From contig JACQRZ010000020.1 in the NCBI GenBank assembly GCA_016206235.1, forward strand, positions 1 to 11,915: 11,915 nt of DNA. The letters run 5' to 3'. Under the pieces are notes generated by a model. It made no database searches. It saw nothing but the letters and a program-made list of their open reading frames with translations, and was not told where the DNA came from. Below are positions 1 to 6,227 of the stretch, piece after piece. Numbering within the stretch: the stretch's first letter is position 1; every line of letters begins with the position of its first letter. This DNA is from Candidatus Uhrbacteria bacterium (GTDB taxonomy: Bacteria > Patescibacteriota > Patescibacteriia > JACQRZ01). A program made the translations under genes and the position numbers.

Positions 1-42
1 GGGTTTACTAAAATTATCTCGCTTGCACCGGAAGTGTTATAA
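1..42 (+). CDS. rplN: 50S ribosomal protein L14, C-terminal end (partial)
   Basis: The first 13 codons of the window read GFTKIISLAPEVL and then TAA, in frame 1. This closely matches the conserved C-terminus of bacterial L14, which typically ends in FxKIISLAPEVL. L14 binds 23S rRNA near the subunit interface. The rest of the gene lies upstream of the window. Only 3 nt (CAT) separate its stop from the rplX start, which is the normal rplN-rplX order of the spc operon. The only purine-rich stretch before rplX (GGAAG, 30-34) lies inside these codons. Confidence 0.9.
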   Translation, partial: GFTKIISLAPEVL

Positions 43-45
43 CAT

Positions 46-369
46 ATGAACATTCGTAAAAACGACACTGTAAAAATTATCGCAGGAAAAGATCGTGGTA
101 AGACCGGGAAAGTTTTGAAAGCATTTCCTTCTGAGGGGTTGCTTGTTGTTGAAGGCGTGAATATCGTTACCAAGCATGTTCGTACGAGACAGAGAGGCGA
201 AAAAGGACAGAAGGTATATTTTCCTGGGCGTATCAACGTATCCAAAGTGATGGTCGTCTGCCCAAAGTGCGGACAACCAACTCGTGTCGGCATGGTTGTT
301 GGATCCCAAGATCTAAAACAAAAAAAAGAGCGAATCTGTAAAAAATGTAAGCAGTCACTCACCGCGTAA
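46..369 (+). CDS. rplX: 50S ribosomal protein L24
   Basis: L24 is an assembly initiator that binds the 5' domain of 23S rRNA and lies near the peptide exit tunnel. The 107-residue protein has the KOW motif near its N-terminus (DTVKIIAGKDRGKTGKV, about residues 7-23) followed by the conserved EGVNIVTKH segment. The C-terminal half carries two Cys pairs, C72/C75 (CPKC) and C98/C101 (CKKC), which look like a zinc ribbon of the kind found in many zinc-containing L24 proteins. The start is 3 nt after the rplN stop, in the context TAACATATG, with only a weak, distant purine stretch (GGAAG, 11 nt upstream). Its stop overlaps the rplE start by 1 nt, so the two are probably translationally coupled. 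Confidence 0.97.
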   Translation: MNIRKNDTVKIIAGKDRGKTGKVLKAFPSEGLLVVEGVNIVTKHVRTRQRGEKGQKVYFPGRINVSKVMVVCPKCGQPTRVGMVVGSQDLKQKKERICKKCKQSLTA

Positions 370-917
370 TGAATTCTATGAATTTAGCTCAGCACTACAA
401 AAAAGATATTATTCCAGCACTCAAGGAAAAGCTTGTACTCAAGAACGATCTTCAGGTGCCAAAAATTACGAAAGTCACGCTCAACGTAGGTGTTGGAAAA
501 TCACTGAAAGACCCAAACTTCATTGCAACCGTGGAAGATTCTTTGACGCGCATGACCGGACAAAAGCCGATTCGGACCAAGGCTCGCAAATCTATCGCAG
601 GCTTTAAGATTCGTCAGGGATTGGTGATTGGTTTATCGGTTACGCTGCGCAAAAAGCGCATGTATGATTTTCTGGAAAAAATGTTGACTTTTGCCTTTCC
701 TCGCGTGCGCGATTTTCGTGGCATTGAGGAAAAGTCGGTTGACAAGCAAGGCAACCTTTCGGTAGGATTTCGTGAAAATCTTCCATTTCCTGAAATTAAA
801 TCAGATGAGATTGAACGTATGCACGGCCTTGAAGTTTGTGTTACGACCAATGCAAAAGACCGCGCGTCTGGACTTGCATTGTTTCGACTCATGGGATTCC
901 CATTTAAAAAGAGCTAA
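369..917 (+). CDS. rplE: 50S ribosomal protein L5
   Basis: L5 binds 5S rRNA and forms part of the central protuberance, contacting the P-site tRNA. The 182-residue product has the family's usual length. Conserved segments seen include [13 protein letters not shown] (about residues 31-43), the TGQKP and [11 protein letters not shown] block (about 63-82), and the C-terminal [13 protein letters not shown] stretch. The ATG at 369 overlaps the last base of the rplX stop. An in-frame ATG at 378 (MNLAQHYKK) is also possible and would align a little better with the short N-terminus of other L5 proteins. No Shine-Dalgarno is visible before either. The stop runs straight into a two-copy heptamer repeat. 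Confidence 0.97.
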   Translation: MNSMNLAQHYKKDIIPALKEKLVLKNDLQVPKITKVTLNVGVGKSLKDPNFIATVEDSLTRMTGQKPIRTKARKSIAGFKIRQGLVIGLSVTLRKKRMYDFLEKMLTFAFPRVRDFRGIEEKSVDKQGNLSVGFRENLPFPEIKSDEIERMHGLEVCVTTNAKDRASGLALFRLMGFPFKKS

Positions 918-932
918 ACCTAGAACCTAGAA
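917..932 (+). repeat. Heptamer array, rplE-rpsN gap (AACCTAG x2)
   Basis: Two exact copies of AACCTAG (917-923 and 924-930) are followed by AATT. The first copy starts in the last base of the rplE stop codon. This is the shortest of the heptamer arrays and has no inverted arm. The same word occurs in reverse orientation at the map-ruvX junction. Confidence 0.6.
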
Positions 933-934
933 TT

Positions 935-1129
935 ATGGCAACAACTGCTCAAATAGTAAAATCACGCCGCTCTCGCACCAAAGCGAAATTTTCAACACGG
1001 CTCGTACGCCGATGCTGGCGTTGCGGACGACAGCATGGGTATATGCGCCCGTTTGATCTTTGCCGTATTTGTTTCCGGGAGCTTGCGGGAAAGGGCGCGA
1101 TCCCAGGAGTGACGAAGAGCAGCTGGTAA
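935..1129 (+). CDS. rpsN: 30S ribosomal protein S14, zinc-binding type
   Basis: S14 belongs to the head of the 30S subunit and helps late assembly. This is the short zinc-binding (type Z, C+) form: 64 residues, with a Cys4 site at C27/C30 (CWRC) and C43/C46 (CRIC). It ends with the diagnostic block [26 protein letters not shown] pattern (residues 43-64). The N-terminal 10-15 residues are diverged and rich in Ser/Arg. The gene lies between rplE and rpsH as in most bacteria. No Shine-Dalgarno precedes the start; the 17-nt spacer is an AACCTAG repeat. The use of the zinc form means no zinc-free paralogue is needed, although one could exist elsewhere in the genome. Confidence 0.97.
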   Translation: MATTAQIVKSRRSRTKAKFSTRLVRRCWRCGRQHGYMRPFDLCRICFRELAGKGAIPGVTKSSW

Positions 1130-1140
1130 TTAATAATAAA

Positions 1141-1209
1141 GTTTATAGTTTATAGTGAATAGTTTATAGAGCGCAACATACTACAAGCTAACAACTATCC
1201 ACTAATCAC
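1141..1209. repeat. Inverted heptamer array, rpsN-rpsH gap
   Basis: Left arm: GTTTATA, GTTTATA, GTGAATA, GTTTATA at 1141-1168 (four units in exact 7-nt register). Right arm: five units at 1175-1209 (AACATAC, TACAAGC, TAACAAC, TATCCAC, TAATCAC). Read on the minus strand these become GTGATTA, GTGGATA, GTTGTTA, GCTTGTA, GTATGTT, the same kind of word. A short 6-nt gap lies between the arms. The array could fold as an imperfect AT-rich hairpin. It ends 12 nt before the rpsH start. No T tract follows, so it does not look like a standard terminator, and the operon clearly continues. Confidence 0.75.
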
Positions 1210-1221
1210 TTCAACCAAGAT

Positions 1222-1611
1222 ATGACTGATCCAATTGCTGACATGCTTACCCGAATTCGAAACGCTTCTGCTGTTCGCAAAGAAAGCGTCTCAATGCCTT
1301 TTTCACGATTGAAAGCGGCAATTGCTGACGTGCTTAAAAAGGAAGGGTATATAGCAGATCTGTCTGTTATAAAAGATGCCGGAGTAGAGCAGCTTGTTAT
1401 GAATTTAAAATATCACAATACTATTCCTGCCATCCACACATTGAAGCGAGTAAGCTCTCCAGGATGTCGGATTTACGCGCAGAGCGATTCGTTGCCAGTT
1501 GTGATGAATAATGTGGGTATTGCAATACTTTCTACGTCAAAGGGTGTTATGACAAATCGGGAAGCCAAAAAGATGAGACTTGGCGGAGAAGTACTTTGTG
1601 AAATTTCATAA
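1222..1611 (+). CDS. rpsH: 30S ribosomal protein S8
   Basis: S8 binds 16S rRNA helix 21 in the platform and, in well-studied bacteria, also represses the spc operon mRNA. The 129-residue protein begins MTDPIADMLTRIRNA, the family hallmark, and ends with the conserved block STSKGVMTNREAKKMRLGGEVLCEIS-like region (about residues 104-129). The R/Y-rich middle (VSSPGCRIYA) is also typical. The start is in an AAGATATG context without Shine-Dalgarno, 12 nt after a heptamer array. The rplF start follows the stop by 3 nt. Whether S8 autoregulation operates here cannot be told; I saw no obvious helix-21 mimic. Confidence 0.97.
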   Translation: MTDPIADMLTRIRNASAVRKESVSMPFSRLKAAIADVLKKEGYIADLSVIKDAGVEQLVMNLKYHNTIPAIHTLKRVSSPGCRIYAQSDSLPVVMNNVGIAILSTSKGVMTNREAKKMRLGGEVLCEIS

Positions 1612-1614
1612 TAT

Positions 1615-2163
1615 ATGTCACGAATAGGAAAACAAACAATACCAGTACCATCAGGAGTTGAGGTTTCGGTTACGGAAAACGTGGTGCATGTGAAGGGTGC
1701 CAAAGGCACCATGAGTTTGCCGCTGCACAAGTCAGTAAACGTTTCGCAAGGCGATGGCGCAGTATCGGTGGCAGTTGCAAACCCACACCAGAAAAACGAT
1801 CGGGCATTGTGGGGACTTTTTAATCGCCTCATTGCAAACATGGTAACTGGCGTAACAAAAGGATTTCAAAAACAATTGGAAGTTAATGGTGTTGGATTTA
1901 AGGTATCGGCAAGTGGATCACAGCTCAATCTTTCTTTAGGATTTTCTCATCCAGTGGTCTTCGATCTTCCAAAAGGCGTTGAAGCAAAAATTGAAAAAAA
2001 TCTTATTACGATTTCGGGAATCGATAAACAGCTTGTTGGTGAAACCACAGCTCGTATTCGTGCGCTGAAAAAGCCAGAACCGTATAAAGGTAAGGGTATT
2101 AAATATGTTGATGAAGTTATTAAGAGAAAAGCAACTAAAGCGGCGAAAGCCGGCGCAAAGTAG
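1615..2163 (+). CDS. rplF: 50S ribosomal protein L6
   Basis: L6 lies at the base of the 50S stalk near the GTPase-associated region and the sarcin-ricin loop. The 182-residue protein has the two duplicated L6 domains. It starts MSRIGKQTIPVPSGV, and the second domain carries the conserved signature KKPEPYKGKGIKYVDEVIKRK-like block (about residues 151-172), used to recognise the family. The C-terminus is a short Ala/Lys tail (KATKAAKAGAK). Start context is TAATATATG, with the rpsH stop only 3 nt upstream. The rplR start follows after TAGCAT, again 3 nt, so all three genes are tightly coupled. Confidence 0.97.
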   Translation: MSRIGKQTIPVPSGVEVSVTENVVHVKGAKGTMSLPLHKSVNVSQGDGAVSVAVANPHQKNDRALWGLFNRLIANMVTGVTKGFQKQLEVNGVGFKVSASGSQLNLSLGFSHPVVFDLPKGVEAKIEKNLITISGIDKQLVGETTARIRALKKPEPYKGKGIKYVDEVIKRKATKAAKAGAK

Positions 2164-2166
2164 CAT

Positions 2167-2523
2167 ATGAAAACAGGTGCCATAACCCACAAACAACTGC
2201 GCAAGAACCGTGTCCGTGCGCGTATTCACGGAACGGCTGTTCGGCCAAGACTATCGGTATTTCGTGGTTCAAAAACACTCTTTCTCCAACTGATTGATGA
2301 TGATCGTGGTGTAACATTGGCAAGTGCTTCAGAAAAAGAGCTTTCGAAAAACTATACGAAGAAAACAAAGACAGAGCGCGCAAAGGGATTAGGGCTCTTG
2401 ATTGCTGAAAAAGCGAAACAGAGCAAGATTTCCAGTATTATTTTTGATCGCGGATCAAGCGCTTACCATGGTCGGGTACAGGCTATTGCCGAGGGCGCGC
2501 GCGAAGGAGGACTTCAGTTTTAA
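2167..2523 (+). CDS. rplR: 50S ribosomal protein L18
   Basis: L18 binds 5S rRNA together with L5 and helps its incorporation in the central protuberance. The 118-residue protein shows the basic N-terminal region (KQLRKNRVRARIHGT) and the family motifs RPRLSVFRGSK (about residues 27-37) and FDRGSSAYHGRVQAIAEGAR (about 94-113). It ends with EGGLQF, close to the usual EAGLxF terminus. Length is normal. The start is 3 nt after the rplF stop (TAGCATATG) with no Shine-Dalgarno. It is followed by a roughly 100-nt spacer filled by a two-armed heptamer array before rpsE, where most bacteria have a much shorter gap. Confidence 0.97.
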   Translation: MKTGAITHKQLRKNRVRARIHGTAVRPRLSVFRGSKTLFLQLIDDDRGVTLASASEKELSKNYTKKTKTERAKGLGLLIAEKAKQSKISSIIFDRGSSAYHGRVQAIAEGAREGGLQF

Positions 2524-2524
2524 A

Positions 2525-2623
2525 AATCCTAATTACCAATTCCTAATTTCCAAATAATAGTTAAGATTTAAACTTTTAAAAAATTAATGAGACATTGGAT
2601 ATTAGAAATGGGAAATTCATAAT
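2525..2623. repeat. Inverted heptamer array, rplR-rpsE gap
   Basis: Left arm at 2525-2552: AATCCTA, ATTACCA, ATTCCTA, ATTTCCA, all in 7-nt register (AATAATA at 2553-2559 may be a decayed fifth). Right arm at 2589-2623: GAGACAT, TGGATAT, TAGAAAT, GGGAAAT, TCATAAT; on the minus strand these read ATTATGA, ATTTCCC, ATTTCTA, ATATCCA, ATGTCTC, the same word family. The middle (2560-2588) is AT-rich with a possible small TTAAGATTTAAA-type palindrome. The right arm ends 2 nt before the rpsE ATG. A folded form could hide the start region. No T tract follows. Confidence 0.75.
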
Positions 2624-2625
2624 GT

Positions 2626-3144
2626 ATGGCAGACAGAAGACCAAAAAGAGATTTTCGAGGCAAAGAAGAGAATTCAGAGTTTGATCAGAAGCTTATTGAC
2701 ATTGCCCGTGTTACCCGTGTGATGGCCGGAGGAAAGCGCATGCGTTTTCGTGCCTGTGTTGTGATTGGAGACCACAAAGGAAAAATTGGTTATGGGCTTG
2801 GCAAGGGGGCAGACGTATCATTGGCTATCACCAAGGCAGTAAATCGAGCAAAGAAAGATATGATTGATATTCCTCTTCGAAATGGGTCATTGCCTCATGA
2901 AATCAACATGAAATACAAGGCAGCTCGACTTCTTCTCAAGCCAGCGCCAAGCGGTACGGGTGTTGTTGCCGGCGGCGCTATACGTGCGGCTCTTGAGCTT
3001 TCGGGCATTGATAATATTGTTGCAAAAATGTACGGTTCAAAGAATAAGATCAACAATATTCGAGCATTGTTTCATGCGCTGGAGCGACTGAAGCAAACAG
3101 CAATGAAGAAGAACGTATTTCTAAAAAAAGAAAAGGCTTCGTAA
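2626..3144 (+). CDS. rpsE: 30S ribosomal protein S5
   Basis: S5 sits at the mRNA entry side of the 30S subunit and influences decoding accuracy. The 172-residue product has the double-stranded RNA-binding-like N-terminal domain beginning FDQKLIDIARVTRVMAGGKR (about residues 19-38) with the conserved VVIGDHKGKIGYGLGKGADV region. The C-terminal domain carries LLLKPAPSGTGVVAGGAIRA (about 102-121), a family hallmark. The start codon directly follows a heptamer array; no Shine-Dalgarno is seen. The rplO start lies only 1 nt beyond the stop, so rpmD (L30), which normally sits here, is absent. L30 loss is a known feature of Candidate Phyla Radiation bacteria. Confidence 0.97.
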   Translation: MADRRPKRDFRGKEENSEFDQKLIDIARVTRVMAGGKRMRFRACVVIGDHKGKIGYGLGKGADVSLAITKAVNRAKKDMIDIPLRNGSLPHEINMKYKAARLLLKPAPSGTGVVAGGAIRAALELSGIDNIVAKMYGSKNKINNIRALFHALERLKQTAMKKNVFLKKEKAS

Positions 3145-3145
3145 T

Positions 3146-3616
3146 ATGGCACTTCATACACTTACACCATATAAAAACGCAAAGAAAAAGGCCAAGCGCA
3201 TTGGACGAGGACTTGGTTCAAGTCATGGCACCTACGCAACGCGCGGTATGAAGGGGCAGCGTTCACGAAGTGGCGGCAGCAAAGGCTTGAAGCTCTTTGG
3301 TTTGCGCCAAACACTGTTGCGCGTACCAAAACTTCGCGGATTCAAAAGCTTGCATGCAAAATCGTTGACATTAAATGTAAAGGATCTCGAGCTTTTTAAT
3401 AGTGGCACGGTTGTCAATCCAGGTCTGTTGGTTCAGCACGGTCTTGTGCGGCCTTTGAAAGGCAAAACGTTTTCCGTTAAGATACTTGCGGATGGAAAAG
3501 TAACAAAAAAGCTTACCATCGAAGGATGTTTGGTGTCTGAATCTGCCCGCAAAAAAATTGAGGCTGCCGGTGGAACAGTAAATACGAAGCACGAAATCCG
3601 AAATTCGAAAAAGTAA
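3146..3616 (+). CDS. rplO: 50S ribosomal protein L15
   Basis: L15 is a late-assembly 23S rRNA-binding protein. The basic, glycine-rich N-terminal extension is typical (KRIGRGLGSSHGTYATRGMK, about residues 18-37, then SRSGGSKGLKLFGL). The globular C-terminal domain follows, with the expected KKIEAAGGTV near the end. Length is 156 residues. The last roughly ten residues (TKHEIRNSKK) are not family-like: they are encoded by four heptamer units (GAAGCAC, GAAATCC, GAAATTC, GAAAAAG) of the repeat array that continues into the spacer. So the array seems to have extended or replaced the natural C-terminus. The start is 1 nt after rpsE, with a weak AAAGG 9 nt upstream. Confidence 0.96.
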   Translation: MALHTLTPYKNAKKKAKRIGRGLGSSHGTYATRGMKGQRSRSGGSKGLKLFGLRQTLLRVPKLRGFKSLHAKSLTLNVKDLELFNSGTVVNPGLLVQHGLVRPLKGKTFSVKILADGKVTKKLTIEGCLVSESARKKIEAAGGTVNTKHEIRNSKK

Positions 3617-3682
3617 CGTTTTGAATTTTGGATTTAACTATTTGAATTTGTTTCGATTTTCGGATTTTAAATTTCGAATTTT
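3586..3682. repeat. Inverted heptamer array, rplO 3' end to secY
   Basis: Left arm of four units at 3586-3613 (GAAGCAC, GAAATCC, GAAATTC, GAAAAAG) lies inside rplO, just before its stop. Right arm of nine units at 3620-3682: TTTGAAT, TTTGGAT, TTAACTA, TTTGAAT, TTGTTTC, GATTTTC, GGATTTT, AAATTTC, GAATTTT. On the minus strand several become GAAATTT, GAAAATC and AAAATCC, so the arms are complementary. The outer parts (GAAATCCGAAATTCGAAAA against TTCGGATTTTAAATTTCGAA) pair well by eye. This is the longest array in the window, and secY starts 10 nt after it. Confidence 0.8.
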
Positions 3683-3692
3683 CCTCTAGGAT

Positions 3693-4967
3693 ATGTTTGA
3701 AAAACTGGTTCAAATTTGGAAACTGCCAGATCTGCGCAACAAGATTCTCTTTGTTTTGGGAATGCTTGTTGTTTTTCGTTTTGCCGCAAATATTCCGCTT
3801 CCAGGAGTGAATGTGGCCAATCTTCGCTCATTTTTTCAGGGCAACGAAATTTTTGGCTTGTTAAATATTTTTTCTGGAGGTGGTCTGGAGCAGTTTTCCG
3901 TTGTTGCTATGGGTGTGGGCCCCTATATTACCGCATCAATTATCTTCCAGCTCCTTGTCATGATCATTCCGCGACTTGAAGCGCTTTCGAAAGAGGGAGA
4001 GTATGGCCGCCAAAAAATCAATCAATACACACGATACCTCACCGTGCCGCTTGCAGTGCTTCAGAGTTATGGCCTTATCATGCTTTTGAAGCAGTCGCCA
4101 AAGCCCATTTTAGGATCGCTCGACCCATGGAGTATGGCATTGATGATTTTGACCATGACTGCGGGAACCATTTTTTTGATGTGGATTGGAGAACTTATCT
4201 CAGAGAAGAAGATCGGCAATGGCGTTTCCTTGATTATCTTTGCCGGTATCGTTGCCTCAGCACCAAGGGTTATTCAGTCATTGGAGCTCCTCGATGCAAC
4301 TCAAATGTTTAATCTGGCGCTTTTTGCGGTTATCAGCATTGTTATTATTGCTCTGGTTGTTGTTATGACTGAAGGACAGCGTAATATTCCTGTTTCGTAC
4401 GCGCGGCAAATGCATGGGTCTCGTATGACCGGCGGCGTTGATACTCATCTACCTATCCGCGTCAATCAAGCGGGTGTTATTCCTATTATTTTTGCAATAT
4501 CAATTATTTTATTCCCTCCAACCATTGCGCAGTTTTTTCTTCGCGCAAAGACTCCTGAACTCGTTGCTGCTGCCCAAGCCGTTATCTCTTTTTTTCAGAA
4601 CAACATCATCTATGGCGTACTCTACTTCTTGTTGGTTATCGGCTTTACCTATTTTTATACGGCAGTTATTTTCAAGCCCGAACAAATTGCTGAGAACTTG
4701 CAAAAGCAAGGTGGGTTTATTCCTGGCATTCGTCCAGGCAATCCGACGATTGAATACCTGCAATCTATTGTGAGCCGCATTATTTTGCCCGGCGCCATTT
4801 TCTTAGGATTTATCGCTGTACTTCCTTTAATGCTCCAAGATCTAACAGGGCTTTCTGCGCTCGCTGTTGGCGGTACGAGTCTTTTGATTGTCGTCAGTGT
4901 TGTTTTGGAAACCTTCAAGCAGATTGAGGCGCAGCTTACTATGCGCGATTACGAGGCATTCCTGTAA
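3693..4967 (+). CDS. secY: Preprotein translocase subunit SecY
   Basis: SecY is the channel subunit of the Sec translocon, moving or inserting proteins across the cytoplasmic membrane with SecE/SecG and SecA or the ribosome. The 424-residue protein has about ten membrane segments. Family features seen: the N-terminal DLRNKILFVLGMLVVFR and NIPLPGVN region (about residues 13-41); EYGRQKINQYTRYLT (about 102-116); the ribosome/SecA-contacting loop RNIPVSYARQ and HLPIRVNQAGVIPIIFA (about 229-270); and the C5 loop FKPEQIAENLQKQGGFIPGI. It ends with IEAQLTMRDYEAFL, a normal SecY end. The start, TAGGATATG, lacks Shine-Dalgarno. The TAA stop is followed at once by TAG. The gene closes the ribosomal operon; adk does not follow. 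Confidence 0.97.
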   Translation: MFEKLVQIWKLPDLRNKILFVLGMLVVFRFAANIPLPGVNVANLRSFFQGNEIFGLLNIFSGGGLEQFSVVAMGVGPYITASIIFQLLVMIIPRLEALSKEGEYGRQKINQYTRYLTVPLAVLQSYGLIMLLKQSPKPILGSLDPWSMALMILTMTAGTIFLMWIGELISEKKIGNGVSLIIFAGIVASAPRVIQSLELLDATQMFNLALFAVISIVIIALVVVMTEGQRNIPVSYARQMHGSRMTGGVDTHLPIRVNQAGVIPIIFAISIILFPPTIAQFFLRAKTPELVAAAQAVISFFQNNIIYGVLYFLLVIGFTYFYTAVIFKPEQIAENLQKQGGFIPGIRPGNPTIEYLQSIVSRIILPGAIFLGFIAVLPLMLQDLTGLSALAVGGTSLLIVVSVVLETFKQIEAQLTMRDYEAFL

Positions 4968-5054
4968 TAGTTGTCAGTTGTAAGTTGTAGATAGTAAATT
5001 GTGCGTCAAGGAAAAAATTACTTACAGCTTACAACTTTGTACTTACAACTATAG
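4968..5054. repeat. Inverted heptamer array, secY-vanZ gap
   Basis: Left arm, five units at 4968-5002: TAGTTGT, CAGTTGT, AAGTTGT, AGATAGT, AAATTGT. Then a 17-nt loop (5003-5019, GCGTCAAGGAAAAAATT). Right arm, five units at 5020-5054: ACTTACA, GCTTACA, ACTTTGT, ACTTACA, ACTATAG. The right arm is broadly the reverse complement of the left (for instance AGTTGTAAGTTGTA against TACTTACAACT). It begins right after the secY stop. It might end the ribosomal transcript by structure alone, but there is no T tract after the second arm. Confidence 0.78.
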
Positions 5055-5060
5055 CCTTGA

Positions 5061-5088
5061 TTGAAAGTAAAGATGCTTTTCATATATT
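5061..5088 (+). promoter_or_regulatory. Candidate sigma70-type promoter for vanZ-like gene (leaderless)
   Basis: TTGAAA (5061-5066) and TATATT (5083-5088) are separated by 16 nt. Transcription would be expected to start about 7 nt further on, around 5093-5096, which is the ATG itself (5093). This predicts a leaderless mRNA and agrees with the lack of any Shine-Dalgarno. TTGATT at 5057-5062 is an alternative -35 but is too far away. The region is AT-rich, so a chance match is possible. Confidence 0.45.
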
Positions 5089-5092
5089 GTAA

Positions 5093-5473
5093 ATGAAGTC
5101 GCTCGCTCGATTATTATCTCTCTGGTTGCCCGTTACCCTATGGTGCGGGCTTTTGTATTTTTTTTCGAGCATACCCGATCTTTCGAGCGGACTTGAACAT
5201 GATTTTGCTCTACGAAAAGGCGCTCATATGCTCGAGTACGGTGTGCTCGCGCTGCTCACGTGGCGTGCAGTGCGAGGCAGCATGCAGTGTTCCGCTCTGG
5301 CAGCTGCCGGAATCGTTTTTGCGTTTTGCGTATTGTATGCAATGAGTGATGAGATCCATCAGTCATTTGTGAAGGGGCGCACGGCATCGCTCCTCGATCT
5401 CGGCGTTGATTCATTCGGTGCGTTTGTCGCACTGCTTTTTCTTTTGAAAAAAAAGAGAGCCCCGAGTGGTTAG
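5093..5473 (+). CDS. VanZ-like family membrane protein
   Basis: This 126-residue protein belongs to the VanZ-like family, named for the teicoplanin-resistance protein VanZ; most members have no known role. Family residues are in place: RKGAHMLEYG with K42, H45 and E48; then SDEIHQSFVKGR with D86, E87, H89, Q90 and R96; then D102 and D106 with G109. Four hydrophobic helices are visible (about residues 8-25, 44-61, 66-84 and 103-119). The start is the first ATG after a promoter-like site. Its TAG stop overlaps the stop of the convergent gene by 2 nt (TTAG at 5470-5473). It stands where adk usually follows secY. Function should not be inferred as glycopeptide resistance. Confidence 0.85.
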   Translation: MKSLARLLSLWLPVTLWCGLLYFFSSIPDLSSGLEHDFALRKGAHMLEYGVLALLTWRAVRGSMQCSALAAAGIVFAFCVLYAMSDEIHQSFVKGRTASLLDLGVDSFGAFVALLFLLKKKRAPSG

Positions 5474-6111
5474 CTCGAAGCTGGAAGAAGTTCTGTCGGA
5501 GACGGATGGTACGCGTAATTACCCTCGCCGATAAAACCAATGATAGAATAGGCGACCTTTTCGATAGCTTTCTCATTGACACCATCTGTCGTGAATCCCT
5601 GAGCTGAAATACACGTGCCATTTGGCGCATACAGCTTTACAGAAAGGACATAGAATTCTTTATTCTGTTCACGTGTCTCAAAGCCAGCATGTCGCACCTC
5701 AACGCTTACAAGAAGATTGAGGCCGTTTCTTATTATATGGTCTTCAATCTTTTTTTCGCGTGAGGGAGAATAAGCGAACAGAGAATCGTACAAACGTTTC
5801 AGGTTTTTTGTTCGAGTTTTATCGCTTGCCGTTACTTTTATTGGAACTCGTTCATGTGCTTCATGCGAGAAAAAAATACTTTGTGTGATGTCATGCTTCT
5901 GAAGGTGCTGTTTCAAAACAACGTCAACATTGTGTGCTCCGGCGATATCTAAGGTCGAGTTTGGATTTTCGCTTACGATAATGAAGCCAATCCATCTATT
6001 CTGAAGCTTTTGAATAAGCGAATGCGTACGTGCTTTTATGCTTACATATATCCCAAGACCTGTCAGTACGATCAATCCTATTATTGTAATGAACAAGTAC
6101 AGCTCTTTCAT
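5470..6111 (-). CDS. Membrane-anchored hypothetical protein
   Basis: I do not recognise this 213-residue protein. An N-terminal hydrophobic helix (about residues 4-26, LYLFITIIGLIVLTGLGIYV) is followed by a basic stretch and a soluble, mixed alpha/beta-looking domain of about 185 residues. A single membrane anchor with a soluble domain is the likely layout; the side is not certain. It is the only gene on the minus strand and is convergent with the vanZ-like gene, sharing stop bases. Unlike its neighbours it has a strong Shine-Dalgarno: GGGGAGGA (6126-6119) with a 7-nt spacer (ATAAACA) before the ATG, which supports this start. It is divergent from map. A true gene is likely given length and translation signal. 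Confidence 0.75.
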   Translation of the reverse strand: MKELYLFITIIGLIVLTGLGIYVSIKARTHSLIQKLQNRWIGFIIVSENPNSTLDIAGAHNVDVVLKQHLQKHDITQSIFFSHEAHERVPIKVTASDKTRTKNLKRLYDSLFAYSPSREKKIEDHIIRNGLNLLVSVEVRHAGFETREQNKEFYVLSVKLYAPNGTCISAQGFTTDGVNEKAIEKVAYSIIGFIGEGNYAYHPSPTELLPASS

Positions 6112-6118
6112 TGTTTAT

Positions 6119-6126
6119 TCCTCCCC
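6119..6126 (-). promoter_or_regulatory. Strong Shine-Dalgarno of the minus-strand gene
   Basis: On the minus strand the sequence GGGGAGGA, then ATAAACA, then ATG is an ideal ribosome binding site. It is worth listing because almost no other gene in the window has one. It shows that this cell's ribosomes very likely keep a usable anti-Shine-Dalgarno. Confidence 0.75.
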
Positions 6127-6145
6127 AAGAAAGACACTAAGGATC

Positions 6146-6174
6146 ACCCTAGCAAAAGAAAAGTTCAGCGTCAA
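6146..6174 (-). promoter_or_regulatory. Possible promoter of the minus-strand gene
   Basis: On the minus strand TTGACG (6174-6169) is followed 17 nt later by TAGGGT (6151-6146), a poor -10 with only three consensus bases. The transcript would have a leader of about 30 nt holding the Shine-Dalgarno. The spacing is good but the -10 is weak, so the call is tentative. Confidence 0.3.
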
Positions 6175-6190
6175 TAATAGAACATATGCT

Positions 6191-6219
6191 TTGACGAGCG
6201 AGTCGGTTCCCCATATACT
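6191..6219 (+). promoter_or_regulatory. Sigma70-type promoter for map (leaderless)
   Basis: TTGACG (6191-6196) and TATACT (6214-6219) are separated by exactly 17 nt, the ideal spacing, with five matches in each hexamer. The expected transcription start (about 6226-6228) falls on or 1-2 nt before the map ATG at 6228. That predicts a leaderless map transcript, fitting the absence of a Shine-Dalgarno. It sits in the divergent region between the minus-strand gene and map, the natural place for a promoter. Confidence 0.65.
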
Positions 6220-6227
6220 TGATAAAT

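Noticed and set aside
4968..5054. Intrinsic terminator after secY
   Set aside because: The arms can pair, but no run of T follows the second arm and the same kind of structure occurs inside the ribosomal operon, so it is better explained as a heptamer array.
5093..5473. Glycopeptide resistance gene
   Set aside because: The protein is VanZ-like by motif, but no other van genes are nearby and most family members have no resistance role.
6219..6227. TTG start for map
   Set aside because: It overlaps the last base of the -10 box, so it could not be in the transcript predicted from that promoter; ATG 6228 fits the family.
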